A stretch of DNA of 23,460 nt from JBLMXQ01 sp050257855 (GTDB lineage: Bacteria > Acidobacteriota > Vicinamibacteria > Vicinamibacterales > CAVVIG01), in assembly GCA_050257855.1 (NCBI GenBank), contig JBLMXQ010000021.1:1-23460 (forward strand), read 5' to 3'. This document shows positions 15,698 through 22,898 of the stretch, piece after piece (position 1 is the stretch's first letter; every line of letters begins with the position of its first letter). The position numbers were made by a program, and so were the translations under genes. The notes beneath the pieces were generated by a model. It had not been told where the DNA came from, made no database searches, and saw only the letters and a list, made by a program, of their open reading frames with translations.

Positions 15698-16582
15698 TTA
15701 TTGGAAGGGAAGCCGCCAGCCGAGCGACAGCGAAAAATCCGGAGACATCTCCGTGACACCGAACGACGCGATGAGGCCCACGCTGCGGCCGGACATGCCG
15801 AGATGGCGCGTCAGGCCGATCTCGACGCTGAACGGCGGGTCCACGCCGTCGAGCACGGTCGTCCATCCGGAGACGGCCGCGAGCACCGACCAGCGGTCGG
15901 ACCGCACGAACCCTTCGTAGCCCACCCGGTAGCCCAGGCCGTCCTTGATCACGAGATCCGGCATGTCGCCGAACCGCCAGGCCTCGACGGTCCCGAACAC
16001 CTGGTGCGGGCCCTGCTGCCGCGACACGGCGACGGCCGCGCCGTAGTCCCACTCTCCGGTGCCGAAGCCGGTGGTCGGATCCGTCAGCGGCGCCTTCATC
16101 GTTCCGGAGACGACGACCTTCGTGGCGCTCCGGCTGCCGAAGAGGTCCGCGCCGACGCGGAACACGGGATCGCCGAAGCCGGTCTGGCGGGCGACGTCCG
16201 CAGGCAGGACCACGACGACGTTGCGTCCGCCCGCGCCGGCGCCCTTGCCCCGGCGGATCTGGTCCCCGACCTGGGCGCTCTCCGCGCCGCCGGACGGAAT
16301 CAGCACCGGGCTGTACGCGATCCACGGCGTGCTCTGGGTGATGAAGGGGATCGTCGCCGAGATGCGGACCGGCCCCGCGGCGACATCGAGGCCGGTGAGG
16401 ACGAAGATGCTCGTCGTCCGCTCGGCGAAGATGTACCGACCGGTGGTGGTCTGCACCGAGCCGGAGTAGACCACCTGGGCCGCGGCCGGCCCGGCGCCGG
16501 CGAACGTCGCCAGAGCGACGACCGCCAGCGCAAGCCCGCCGATTCGGTTACCTGGACGAGTCCGACGTGCGCAGGCGATCAT
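15698..16582 (-). CDS. Outer-membrane beta-barrel protein (MetA-type transporter fold)
   Basis: 294 residues with a Sec signal (about 1-36, ending PAAAQ) and then alternating amphipathic strands throughout, such as VRISATIPFITQST, WDYGAAVAVSRQ, HQVFGTVEAWRFG, LGYRVGYEGFVRSDRWSVLA and SVGLIASFGV. The C-terminus SLSLGWRLPFQ resembles the closing strand of outer-membrane barrels. The best family match by eye is the 'phenol degradation MetA-like'/transporter barrel group, whose cargo is generally unknown. The ATG at 16582 has GGAG about 7 nt upstream. It overlaps the 3' end of the DR-repeat gene by 35 bp, and no alternative start preserves the signal peptide. This implies tight co-expression of the two. 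Confidence 0.8.
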   Translation of the reverse strand: MIACARRTRPGNRIGGLALAVVALATFAGAGPAAAQVVYSGSVQTTTGRYIFAERTTSIFVLTGLDVAAGPVRISATIPFITQSTPWIAYSPVLIPSGGAESAQVGDQIRRGKGAGAGGRNVVVVLPADVARQTGFGDPVFRVGADLFGSRSATKVVVSGTMKAPLTDPTTGFGTGEWDYGAAVAVSRQQGPHQVFGTVEAWRFGDMPDLVIKDGLGYRVGYEGFVRSDRWSVLAAVSGWTTVLDGVDPPFSVEIGLTRHLGMSGRSVGLIASFGVTEMSPDFSLSLGWRLPFQ

Positions 16583-17078
16583 GCATTCGCTCCATCAGCG
16601 TGAGCGTCTCGTTCATGCTGTTCGTCATCGCGTCCAGGTGCTGGCGGATGCGGTCCATGTCGCGGTCCATGTCCCGATCGCGATCGCGGTCGCGATCCTG
16701 GGCGCGATCGCGCTCCTGGATGAGATCCTGGAGGCTCCGGGCGATCCGCTCGTGCTCGCGGGCGGTCGACCCGACGGCGTCCGACATCTGCTGCATCAGG
16801 CGCATCTGGGTCTGGTTCCTCGTGCGCGTCTGGTCCTGCGCGCAGTTGGCGGCGAGCTGTTCGGCGCGGGTACGAATCCGTGCCGCTTCGCTGGTCATCG
16901 CGCGCAGCTGATCCATTTGCTGCATGCGAGCGGGGTTCTGCATCGGCGGTTTCTGCTGCTGGCCGGTTCGCGGAGGCTGTGGCTGGCCACCGGGCCGGCC
17001 CTGGGCGAGGACGCCGTTTGCAGCGGCCGGCGCGAACGACAGCATCGCACCGAGAACGATTGGCAGGACGTATTTCAT
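16548..17078 (-). CDS. Small secreted Asp-Arg-repeat coiled-coil protein
   Basis: 176 residues of unknown function. A Sec signal covers about 1-26 (MKYVLPIVLGAMLSFAPAAA). A Pro/Gln/Gly-rich linker (27-55) and a long charged helical region with heptad character (about 58-172) follow, interrupted by an Asp-Arg tract at 123-143 (ERDRAQDRDRDRDRDMDRDM and onward). It has one Cys (C79). The start at 17078 is supported by AGGAG about 8 nt upstream and by the clean signal peptide. Its last 35 bp overlap the start of the beta-barrel gene, so the pair is probably translated together. The protein could be a periplasmic spacer or an envelope-binding partner for the barrel; this is inference. The DR tract is strongly repetitive in DNA too and might vary between strains. 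Confidence 0.75.
   Translation of the reverse strand: MKYVLPIVLGAMLSFAPAAANGVLAQGRPGGQPQPPRTGQQQKPPMQNPARMQQMDQLRAMTSEAARIRTRAEQLAANCAQDQTRTRNQTQMRLMQQMSDAVGSTAREHERIARSLQDLIQERDRAQDRDRDRDRDMDRDMDRIRQHLDAMTNSMNETLTLMERMHDRLRTSDSSR
16651..16712 (-). repeat. Short in-frame repeat tract encoding Asp-Arg units
   Basis: The stretch consists of imperfect hexamers related to GATCGC/GACCGC and of GACATGGACCGC duplications, read in frame as DR and DMDR units. Hexamer repeats keep the frame when they expand or contract, so length variation is possible. Confidence 0.7.
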
Positions 17079-17374
17079 GGTTCGATCTCCTGGCTGAGCG
17101 CGGATGAGTTGCGGCAGGTTCCATGCCGCCGACATCCCGCGGGTCGAGGTCTTCGTAACGAGATTTTTCGCAGGACGACGCCAAGCCTGCGGGTGCAAGA
17201 GGAATTCCACGCGACGACGCCATCCCGGATGCCGCTGGACGATCGACCGCAGCGTTGTGCGTGGAAAAACGCGTGTGGATGTTGTCGCGCTGGCTCGCGT
17301 CCGCCGTGACTCGACGCGCCCTGACGGATGTGCGACGACCTGCCGGGGAATCGTAACGGGGAGTCGCCGGGCGT
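17079..17374. other. 296-bp intergenic region, no gene recognised
   Basis: This lies between the second ADOP permease's stop and the DR-repeat gene's start, both on the minus strand. No convincing short gene, RNA gene or consensus promoter was found. There is a small inverted repeat (CGCAGG and CCTGCG separated by 11 bp at about 17169-17191) and two A/T-rich spots near 17163 and 17265, any of which could be part of a promoter or terminator. Confidence 0.4.
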
Positions 17375-19903
17375 CTAATCCGTTCGAAGCGCCCGTGCAG
17401 GTTCGATCGCGGCCGCGCGCGCGGCCGGCACCAGGCTCGCCGCCAGCGCGCAGAGCCCGAGCACGACGATGGCGATCGTCAGGCTCCAGGGATCGAAGCG
17501 CGGGATCCCGAACAGCTGGTGCTGGAGCCACTGGCTGGCGAGGAGGGCCAGCGGGATGCCGAGCAGCAGGCCGATGCCCACCTGCGCGAACGAGCCGCGG
17601 AGGACGAGCGAGACGATGTCGGCGCGGCCGGCGCCGAGCGCCATGCGCAGGCCGACCTCGTTCGTCCGCCGCGTCACGCGGTAGGCGGTGACGCCGTACA
17701 GCCCGACAGACGCGAGCAGCAGGGCGATGAGGCCGAACGCATCCGTCAGCCGGGCGATGAGCGTGTGCTCGCTCGTCTGGATGCGAACCTGCTCCTCGAA
17801 GCTGCGCATGGAGGTCGGCGTCAGGTCCGGGTCGACTTCCGCCAGCGCCCGGCGGACACCGGGGCCGAGCGCGTCCGGGTCGCCGTGCGTGTGGAGCACG
17901 ATTGTACCCATGTACATCGAAGACTCTTCGACCCTGTTGTCCTCCGCCGTGGCGTAGGTGATCTTCTGCGGCAGCGCGACGAAGAACATCGGCCGCACCG
18001 CCTGCGAGGCATCCTGATACTTCGCGTCCGCGGCGATGCCGACGATCTCGTAATCCCCGGCGTGATCCGCTTCGTCCTTGCCGAAGTGCTTCCCGATCGG
18101 ATCCTCGTTCGGAAGATACCGGCGCGCGAACGCCTCGTTGATCACCGCGACTTTCTGCGACGCGGCGGTGTCCTGCTCCTCGATGCCGCGGCCGCGGACG
18201 ATCGGCGTCCCGATCGTCTCGAAGTAGTGCGCGCTGACGCGAACCCACGAGGAGCCCCCGGTGACCTGCTTGCCCGCGATGTACACGCTCTCGCCCCAGT
18301 TGTTGCCCTGCTGCGCCGTGTAGAGCGCCAGGCTGGCATTGACGACGCCCGGAATGCGCGCCAGCCCTGCCTCGAGCCGCTCGTAGAGGCCGGTCAGCCG
18401 TTCCTGCGTGTATCCCGCGCTCGCCGGGTTGATCCGCACGACGAGCCGCCCCTGCCTCTCGAAGCCGTACGACTGGTTCTCGAGATTCTGGAGGCTGCGC
18501 GTCAACAGGCCCGCCATCGTCAGGAGCATCAGCGACAGCGCCGCCTGCACGACGACCAGCGCTTTCTGCGAGAAGGCGGAGGTGTCGCGCGTCGTGCGGC
18601 CGGCGCCGCGAAGGGCATCGGCCGGATCCGCGCGCGACGCCATCCAGGCCGGGCCGACGCCGAACACGACGCCGGTCGCCAGCGCGATCAGGAAGGTGAA
18701 GATCAGGATCGGTATCGAAGGCGATGTCGAGATCGGGACGACGGTTGCGCCGCGGAAGGCGATGAGCAGCATCGCGCGGCTCGCGTACCGGGCGAGGACG
18801 AGGCCCGCCGCGCCGCCGAGCAGCGCCAGCACGAGGCTCTCCGTGAGGCCGCTGCGCACGATCCGGGCGCGCGACGCGCCGACGGCGAGCTGCAGGGCCG
18901 TGCGGACGCGCGCCGACGCTCCGCGCGCGAGCAGCAGGTTGGCGAGGTTCGCGCACGCGATGAGCAGGACCGCTGCGGACGCGGCCAGCAGGAGCAGCAG
19001 GCCGCGCTCGTAGTCATCCTTCATGGCGTTGATGCCGCCGCCGCCCGGTGCAAGGCGGATCTGCTGCTTGTCGATCTGCTTCAGATTCTGGTGGATGCTC
19101 GCGTTGCCCGGCGTCAGCAGGTACTGTCGGAGCTCGGTCGTCAGCTGCGCGGCGACCTGCGCCGGCCGCGCGCCGGATCGAAGGCGCCCGAATACGTAGA
19201 GCCACGCCGAGGATGTCGACCGCAGCAGGGATCGCTCGCGCGTGAAGACCGGCTCGAGGGCGAGCGGCATCCAAAAGTCCGGTGGATCGGTCTCGAGACG
19301 GTCGCCGAAGAACGCCGGAGGCGCGACGCCGATCACGGTCACCGGGACGCCGTTGACGACCACCGGCGCACCGAGGATCGACCGATCTCCGCCGTACCGC
19401 TCCTGCCACGAGCGATAGCTGATCACCGCGACGGCGGGCGCGCCCGACCGGTCGTCCTCGGGCGACACCGTGCGCCCGGCGAACGCCCCCACTCCGAGCG
19501 TCGCGAAGTAGTTGCCGGAGACGAACTCGCCGTTGAGCGCCTCGGCCGCCGCATCGGAGCCCGCACGTCGGACGCTCAGGCTGGGACGGTTGGTCTGTGC
19601 CGCCGCGAGCTGCTCGAACGCCTGCGTGTGGTCTCGGGCGAGCTCGTAGAACGGATACGAGAACATCGTCCAGTTGTTCTGGAGGTCCCCCTCGACGCAG
19701 CAGTTGTATTCGTCGCCGAGCTTGTACAGCTGGTCCGGACGGGCGACCGGCAGCGATCTCAGCAGCACACCATGAACGAGCGTGAAGATGGCCGTGTTCG
19801 CGCCGATGCCGATGGCCAGCATCAGCAGGGCCGTGATCGCGAAGCCCGGGGCATTTCGCAGCTGCCTGAAGGCGTACCGGACGTCCTGCGCCAGTGTCGA
19901 CAT
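17375..19903 (-). CDS. Second ADOP-type orphan ABC permease (MacB/FtsX family)
   Basis: 842 residues with the duplicated MacB/FtsX plan: a first helix at about 20-42 (FAITALLMLAIGIGANTAIF), a periplasmic core, FtsX helices near 275-300, 325-345 and 375-400, a helix around 425-445, a second periplasmic core and a C-terminal FtsX domain ending PARAAAIEPARALRTD. Coupling-helix segments RVRTALQLAVGASRARIV and EVGLRMALGAGRADIVSLVL are present. As with the permease at 106-2619, no ATP-binding subunit is nearby. The first core has the NCC pair (EYNCCVEGDLQNNW) typical of one ADOP subgroup. The start ATG at 19903 follows GGAGAGG by about 5 nt; the frame stays open far upstream but only as antisense noise over the pseudouridine synthase. 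It begins 17 bp after the pseudouridine synthase stop, so the two may share a transcript. Confidence 0.9.
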   Translation of the reverse strand: MSTLAQDVRYAFRQLRNAPGFAITALLMLAIGIGANTAIFTLVHGVLLRSLPVARPDQLYKLGDEYNCCVEGDLQNNWTMFSYPFYELARDHTQAFEQLAAAQTNRPSLSVRRAGSDAAAEALNGEFVSGNYFATLGVGAFAGRTVSPEDDRSGAPAVAVISYRSWQERYGGDRSILGAPVVVNGVPVTVIGVAPPAFFGDRLETDPPDFWMPLALEPVFTRERSLLRSTSSAWLYVFGRLRSGARPAQVAAQLTTELRQYLLTPGNASIHQNLKQIDKQQIRLAPGGGGINAMKDDYERGLLLLLAASAAVLLIACANLANLLLARGASARVRTALQLAVGASRARIVRSGLTESLVLALLGGAAGLVLARYASRAMLLIAFRGATVVPISTSPSIPILIFTFLIALATGVVFGVGPAWMASRADPADALRGAGRTTRDTSAFSQKALVVVQAALSLMLLTMAGLLTRSLQNLENQSYGFERQGRLVVRINPASAGYTQERLTGLYERLEAGLARIPGVVNASLALYTAQQGNNWGESVYIAGKQVTGGSSWVRVSAHYFETIGTPIVRGRGIEEQDTAASQKVAVINEAFARRYLPNEDPIGKHFGKDEADHAGDYEIVGIAADAKYQDASQAVRPMFFVALPQKITYATAEDNRVEESSMYMGTIVLHTHGDPDALGPGVRRALAEVDPDLTPTSMRSFEEQVRIQTSEHTLIARLTDAFGLIALLLASVGLYGVTAYRVTRRTNEVGLRMALGAGRADIVSLVLRGSFAQVGIGLLLGIPLALLASQWLQHQLFGIPRFDPWSLTIAIVVLGLCALAASLVPAARAAAIEPARALRTD

Positions 19904-19920
19904 GCAAGCCTCTCCGCCGC

Positions 19921-20916
19921 TTAGACGGGAAGGAGTCGGTCGAGGGTTGCCCGCTGCAGGCCCGCCGCGCCAAGCAGCGCAGCGATATCGTCCGGCACGC
20001 GCGACGTCACGACGAGCCGCTCGCCGGTGGCCGGATGACGGAGCGCGAGGCGCCAGGCATGCAGCGCCTGGCGCGGAAACGTGCGCAGCGTCGCGGCAAG
20101 GCCCGCGTCGGCGACGTGTGTCCAGCGCGGTTCGCCGTAGACCGGATCGCCCACGATCGGCCAGCCTCGCGCGGCCAGATGCACGCGGATCTGGTGGCGG
20201 CGGCCCGTCACGAGGCTGCATCGGACGAGCGCCAACCCTTCGCGCCGGGCGGCTGCGCGCGCGATCCGCTCGAACAGCGTGAGGCTCGGCGTGCCGCCTG
20301 CCGAGACGACGACCTTCCGCGGATCCCTGCGGTCCCGTCCGAGCGGCAGATCGATCCGGCCGCGCGCCCGGTTCATGCGGCCGTACACCACTGCCAGGTA
20401 ATCCTTCTCGGCCCGCGGCGAGCTCATCGCGCGCTGCAGCGCCGCATGCACTTCCCTGCGCTTTGCCACGAGCACGATCCCGGAGGTGAGCTTGTCGAGG
20501 CGCCCGACGATCGACGGCCGCCCGCCGGCCGGCCACGTCCGCGCCCGCCACAGCAGCGCGTTCATCATCGTGCCGTCGGCGTGCTTGTACGTCGGATGCA
20601 CGACTACGCCCGGCGGCTTGTCGACGACGAGAAGATGAGCGTCCTCGTAGAGCACATCGAGCGTCCGATCCTCCGCGGCCATCGGGCGGCGGCCGGGGAG
20701 CTCGTCGGGGATCGCGACCGTGATGATGTCGCCGGACGCTACGCGCGCGGCCGCGCGCCGGCGGCCGCGGCCGTTCACGGCGACCCGGCCGTCCGCGATC
20801 CATGTCTGAATGCGCGTGCGTGTGGCGCCCGCGGCCGCGAGGTGCCGGCGAAGCACCAGGTCCAGCCTTTGTCCCGCGTCGCCGCGATCCGCGATCAGCC
20901 GATGCGGCTCGTCCAT
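19921..20916 (-). CDS. RluA-family pseudouridine synthase
   Basis: 331 residues. An N-terminal S4-like RNA-binding domain (about 14-70, QRLDLVLRRHLAAAGATRTR) precedes the catalytic domain. The catalytic Asp is D141 in VGRLDKLTSGIVLV, and the family motif TGRRHQIRVHLAARGWPIVG follows. Product: isomerisation of specific uridines in rRNA or tRNA; the target cannot be told. RluA/RluC/RluD usually read HRLD at the active site, whereas this one reads GRLD as in the RsuA branch, a small oddity. The start ATG is preceded by AGAGAGG with short spacing. It is divergent from the CapA-like gene across 80 bp. The Ala/Arg-rich linker at 50-60 is unusually basic. Confidence 0.9.
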   Translation of the reverse strand: MDEPHRLIADRGDAGQRLDLVLRRHLAAAGATRTRIQTWIADGRVAVNGRGRRRAAARVASGDIITVAIPDELPGRRPMAAEDRTLDVLYEDAHLLVVDKPPGVVVHPTYKHADGTMMNALLWRARTWPAGGRPSIVGRLDKLTSGIVLVAKRREVHAALQRAMSSPRAEKDYLAVVYGRMNRARGRIDLPLGRDRRDPRKVVVSAGGTPSLTLFERIARAAARREGLALVRCSLVTGRRHQIRVHLAARGWPIVGDPVYGEPRWTHVADAGLAATLRTFPRQALHAWRLALRHPATGERLVVTSRVPDDIAALLGAAGLQRATLDRLLPV

Positions 20917-20996
20917 ATCCTCTCTTTACGGGACTCTGTCGCCGGGAGTATGGTGGCCCCGCCGTCGTCCCGTCTGCTCGAGCGTGGGGGTGTGCG

Positions 20997-22157
20997 ATGA
21001 AGCTCCGCCTGCTCTGGACCCCGACCGCGATTGTCTGCTGCGCCGCTGTGCTCGCCGCCGCCGACGGGCCGTGGCCGTGGGCCGGACCGAGGGGCAACAA
21101 GACCGTGTCCCTTCTGATCATCGGCGATGTCGACATCCAGCGGCGCGCCGATCCGACGACTGCGTTCGTGCACGTCGGCCCGACGATGAAAGCGGCCGAT
21201 CTCGTCTACGCGAACCTCGAGGGCATGCTCGTCAAGCCGGACGGCCCCGGCGTGGACATTCCCGACAAGCGTGGATGGCGCCATCCCGGTCCGGATGGGG
21301 TGCTGGCGCTGAAGGCGTGGAACGTGCCCGTCGTCGGCATCGCCAACAACGTCGCTTACGATCGGAAGAACATCCTCGAGACGATCCGCGTGCTCGATGC
21401 CAACGGCGTCGTCCACACCGGCGGCGGACGGAACATCGTCGAGGCGCACACGGCCGCGATCGTCGAGCGCAAAGGCGTCCGAATCGGGTTCCTGCAGTAC
21501 ACCGCCCGCTGGTATCAGGACGACGAGCAGCTCGCGACGGCGACGGAGCCCGGCGTGGCGAAGATCGCGTCGCGCGACGGGGTCACGGTCGACCCGGACG
21601 ATCTCGATCGCGTGCGCGACGACATCCGCCGGCTGCGATCGCAGGCGGACATCATCGTGGTGTCGCATCACAACCGCGACGGAGCGACCGCGACGCAGTT
21701 CGGGCCGCCGCCGCCGAACGCCCCGCCGCGCCCGCGCCGGGACAATCACATCGCGGAGGCGTACCAGAAGGAGTTCGCTCATGCCGCGCTCGACGCCGGC
21801 GCCGACCTCGTCTACGGCCACGGCACGCATACGGTGCAGGGCGTCGAGGTGTACGACGGCAAGCCGATTCTGTATGCGGTCGGCCATTCGGCTTTCGATC
21901 AGCCGGGCTACGAGAAGCGAACCGACGGCCTGGTGGTGCACGTCTTAATCGACGACAAGCGGATCGTGCGAGTCGCATTCGTGCCCGTGACCCGTGACGC
22001 GCACAACGACGTCCTGATGGAGGATCCCTCGGGCGCCGGCGCCCCGCTCGTCGACGTCATCAGACGGCTCTCGAGCGGCACGCCGCTCCCGATCGAGGGA
22101 CAGGAGGTCGTGCTCCTCGACCGAACCAAGGGCTCGACACATCAGGAGCGGAAGTGA
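20997..22157 (+). CDS. Exported CapA-like (PGA_cap) metallophosphoesterase-fold protein
   Basis: 386 residues with an N-terminal Sec signal (about 1-23). It belongs to the CapA/poly-gamma-glutamate synthesis accessory family, which has a metallophosphatase-like fold. Visible motifs are LLIIGDVDI (D44), YANLEG (N73-E75), GIANNVAYD (115-122), VVSHHN (H224, H225) and YGHGTHTVQGVEVYDGKPIL (H275, H278). The usual ANNH motif lacks its His here (V119) and the SLGNFxFD signature reads AVGHSAFD, so metal binding may differ from well-studied members. No capB/capC partners are nearby, so a role in capsule synthesis is not supported; an envelope phosphoesterase or peptide-related role is equally possible. 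The ATG at 20997 follows GGGGGTG. It leads a two-gene operon with msrA, starting 4 bp after its stop. Confidence 0.82.
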   Translation: MKLRLLWTPTAIVCCAAVLAAADGPWPWAGPRGNKTVSLLIIGDVDIQRRADPTTAFVHVGPTMKAADLVYANLEGMLVKPDGPGVDIPDKRGWRHPGPDGVLALKAWNVPVVGIANNVAYDRKNILETIRVLDANGVVHTGGGRNIVEAHTAAIVERKGVRIGFLQYTARWYQDDEQLATATEPGVAKIASRDGVTVDPDDLDRVRDDIRRLRSQADIIVVSHHNRDGATATQFGPPPPNAPPRPRRDNHIAEAYQKEFAHAALDAGADLVYGHGTHTVQGVEVYDGKPILYAVGHSAFDQPGYEKRTDGLVVHVLIDDKRIVRVAFVPVTRDAHNDVLMEDPSGAGAPLVDVIRRLSSGTPLPIEGQEVVLLDRTKGSTHQERK

Positions 22158-22161
22158 TCCA

Positions 22162-22851
22162 ATGCGAACGCGACTGAGCATCGTCTGCCTGCTGGGCATC
22201 GCCGCCGCCGCGCTGTGGCTGCATAGCACCGCCGCGGCCGACCCGGCCGCGTTTCCAGACCCGGCGGTCGATGTGTCACCGTCCGGAACCGCGCCGCAGT
22301 CGGCCGTGCTGGCCGGCGGCTGCTTCTGGGGCGTCGAAGCGGTGTTCGAGCGGCTGAAGGGCGTGTCGGACGTCGTGTCGGGCTACGCGGGCGGCAGCAG
22401 GGCCACCGCGAACTACCGCATCGTCAGTCTGGGGATCACCGGTCACGCCGAGTCGGTGAAGATCACGTTCGATCCGTCTCAGATCACTTACGGGCAGCTC
22501 CTGAAGGTCTTCTTCGCGGTTGCGCACGATCCGACCGAACTGAACCGTCAGGGACCGGACGAAGGAACCCAGTACCGCTCGTCGATCTTCTACGGCTCGG
22601 ACGAGCAGAAGCGCGTCGCCGAAGCCTACATCGCCCAGCTCGACGCGGCGCACGTATTCCGGCACCGCATCGTGACGACGGTAGTGCCGCTCGAGGGCTT
22701 CTATCCGGCCGAGGCGTACCATCAGCATTTCCTCGACCGTCATCCGGAATATCCGTACATCGTCTACAACGACCTGCCGAAGCTGAGGAACCTGAAGCGC
22801 CTGTTCCCGGCGCTGTTGAAGCAGCACAGCGTGACGGCAGGTGTGCGGTAG
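22162..22851 (+). CDS. msrA: Exported peptide-methionine (S)-S-oxide reductase
   Basis: 229 residues: a signal peptide (about 1-26, MRTRLSIVCLLGIAAAALWL), a short linker and an MsrA domain. The catalytic Cys is C54 in AGGCFWGVEA, with the conserved Glu at 59; SGYAGG, ITGHAESVKITFDP, GTQYRSSIFY and EAYHQHFLDRHP are all family hallmarks. It repairs oxidised methionine, here in envelope proteins. Apart from Cys9 in the signal there is no other Cys, so it lacks the C-terminal resolving cysteines and must be regenerated directly by an outside thiol. The start lies 4 bp after the CapA-like stop with AGGAG 13 nt upstream. The stop codon TAG is the first part of the palindromic repeat at 22847-22876. 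Confidence 0.93.
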   Translation: MRTRLSIVCLLGIAAAALWLHSTAAADPAAFPDPAVDVSPSGTAPQSAVLAGGCFWGVEAVFERLKGVSDVVSGYAGGSRATANYRIVSLGITGHAESVKITFDPSQITYGQLLKVFFAVAHDPTELNRQGPDEGTQYRSSIFYGSDEQKRVAEAYIAQLDAAHVFRHRIVTTVVPLEGFYPAEAYHQHFLDRHPEYPYIVYNDLPKLRNLKRLFPALLKQHSVTAGVR

Positions 22852-22876
22852 GGGGACGGCCTTCGGGCCGTCCCGC
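22847..22876. repeat. Further copy of the palindromic repeat; bidirectional terminator
   Basis: CGGTAGGGGGACGGCC matches the beginning of the repeats at 4-105. The arms GGGACGGCC (22853-22861) and GGCCGTCCC (22866-22874) enclose a TTCG loop closed by C-G, a very stable tetraloop context. The element supplies the msrA stop codon (TAG 22849-22851) and lies 25 bp beyond the convergent GH31 stop, so termination of both genes is likely. Confidence 0.8.
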
Positions 22877-22898
22877 GTGCCGCGGTCGTGCGGCGGGA

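Noticed and set aside
12608..16603. A very long plus-strand open frame of about 1330 codons opposite the Asp-box and beta-barrel genes
   Set aside because: It is antisense to two well-supported genes, has Arg/Ala/His-rich low-complexity translation with no recognisable domain, and is expected from GC-rich codon bias.
16651..16712. A CRISPR-like or minisatellite array
   Set aside because: The repeats are short, contiguous, in frame and encode a DR tract; there are no spacers.
17375..21136. A single 1253-residue protein extending the second ADOP permease upstream
   Set aside because: The extra N-terminal 411 residues are antisense-like, Arg-rich sequence across the pseudouridine synthase gene. 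The ATG at 19903 has a ribosome-binding site and the family's normal N-terminus.
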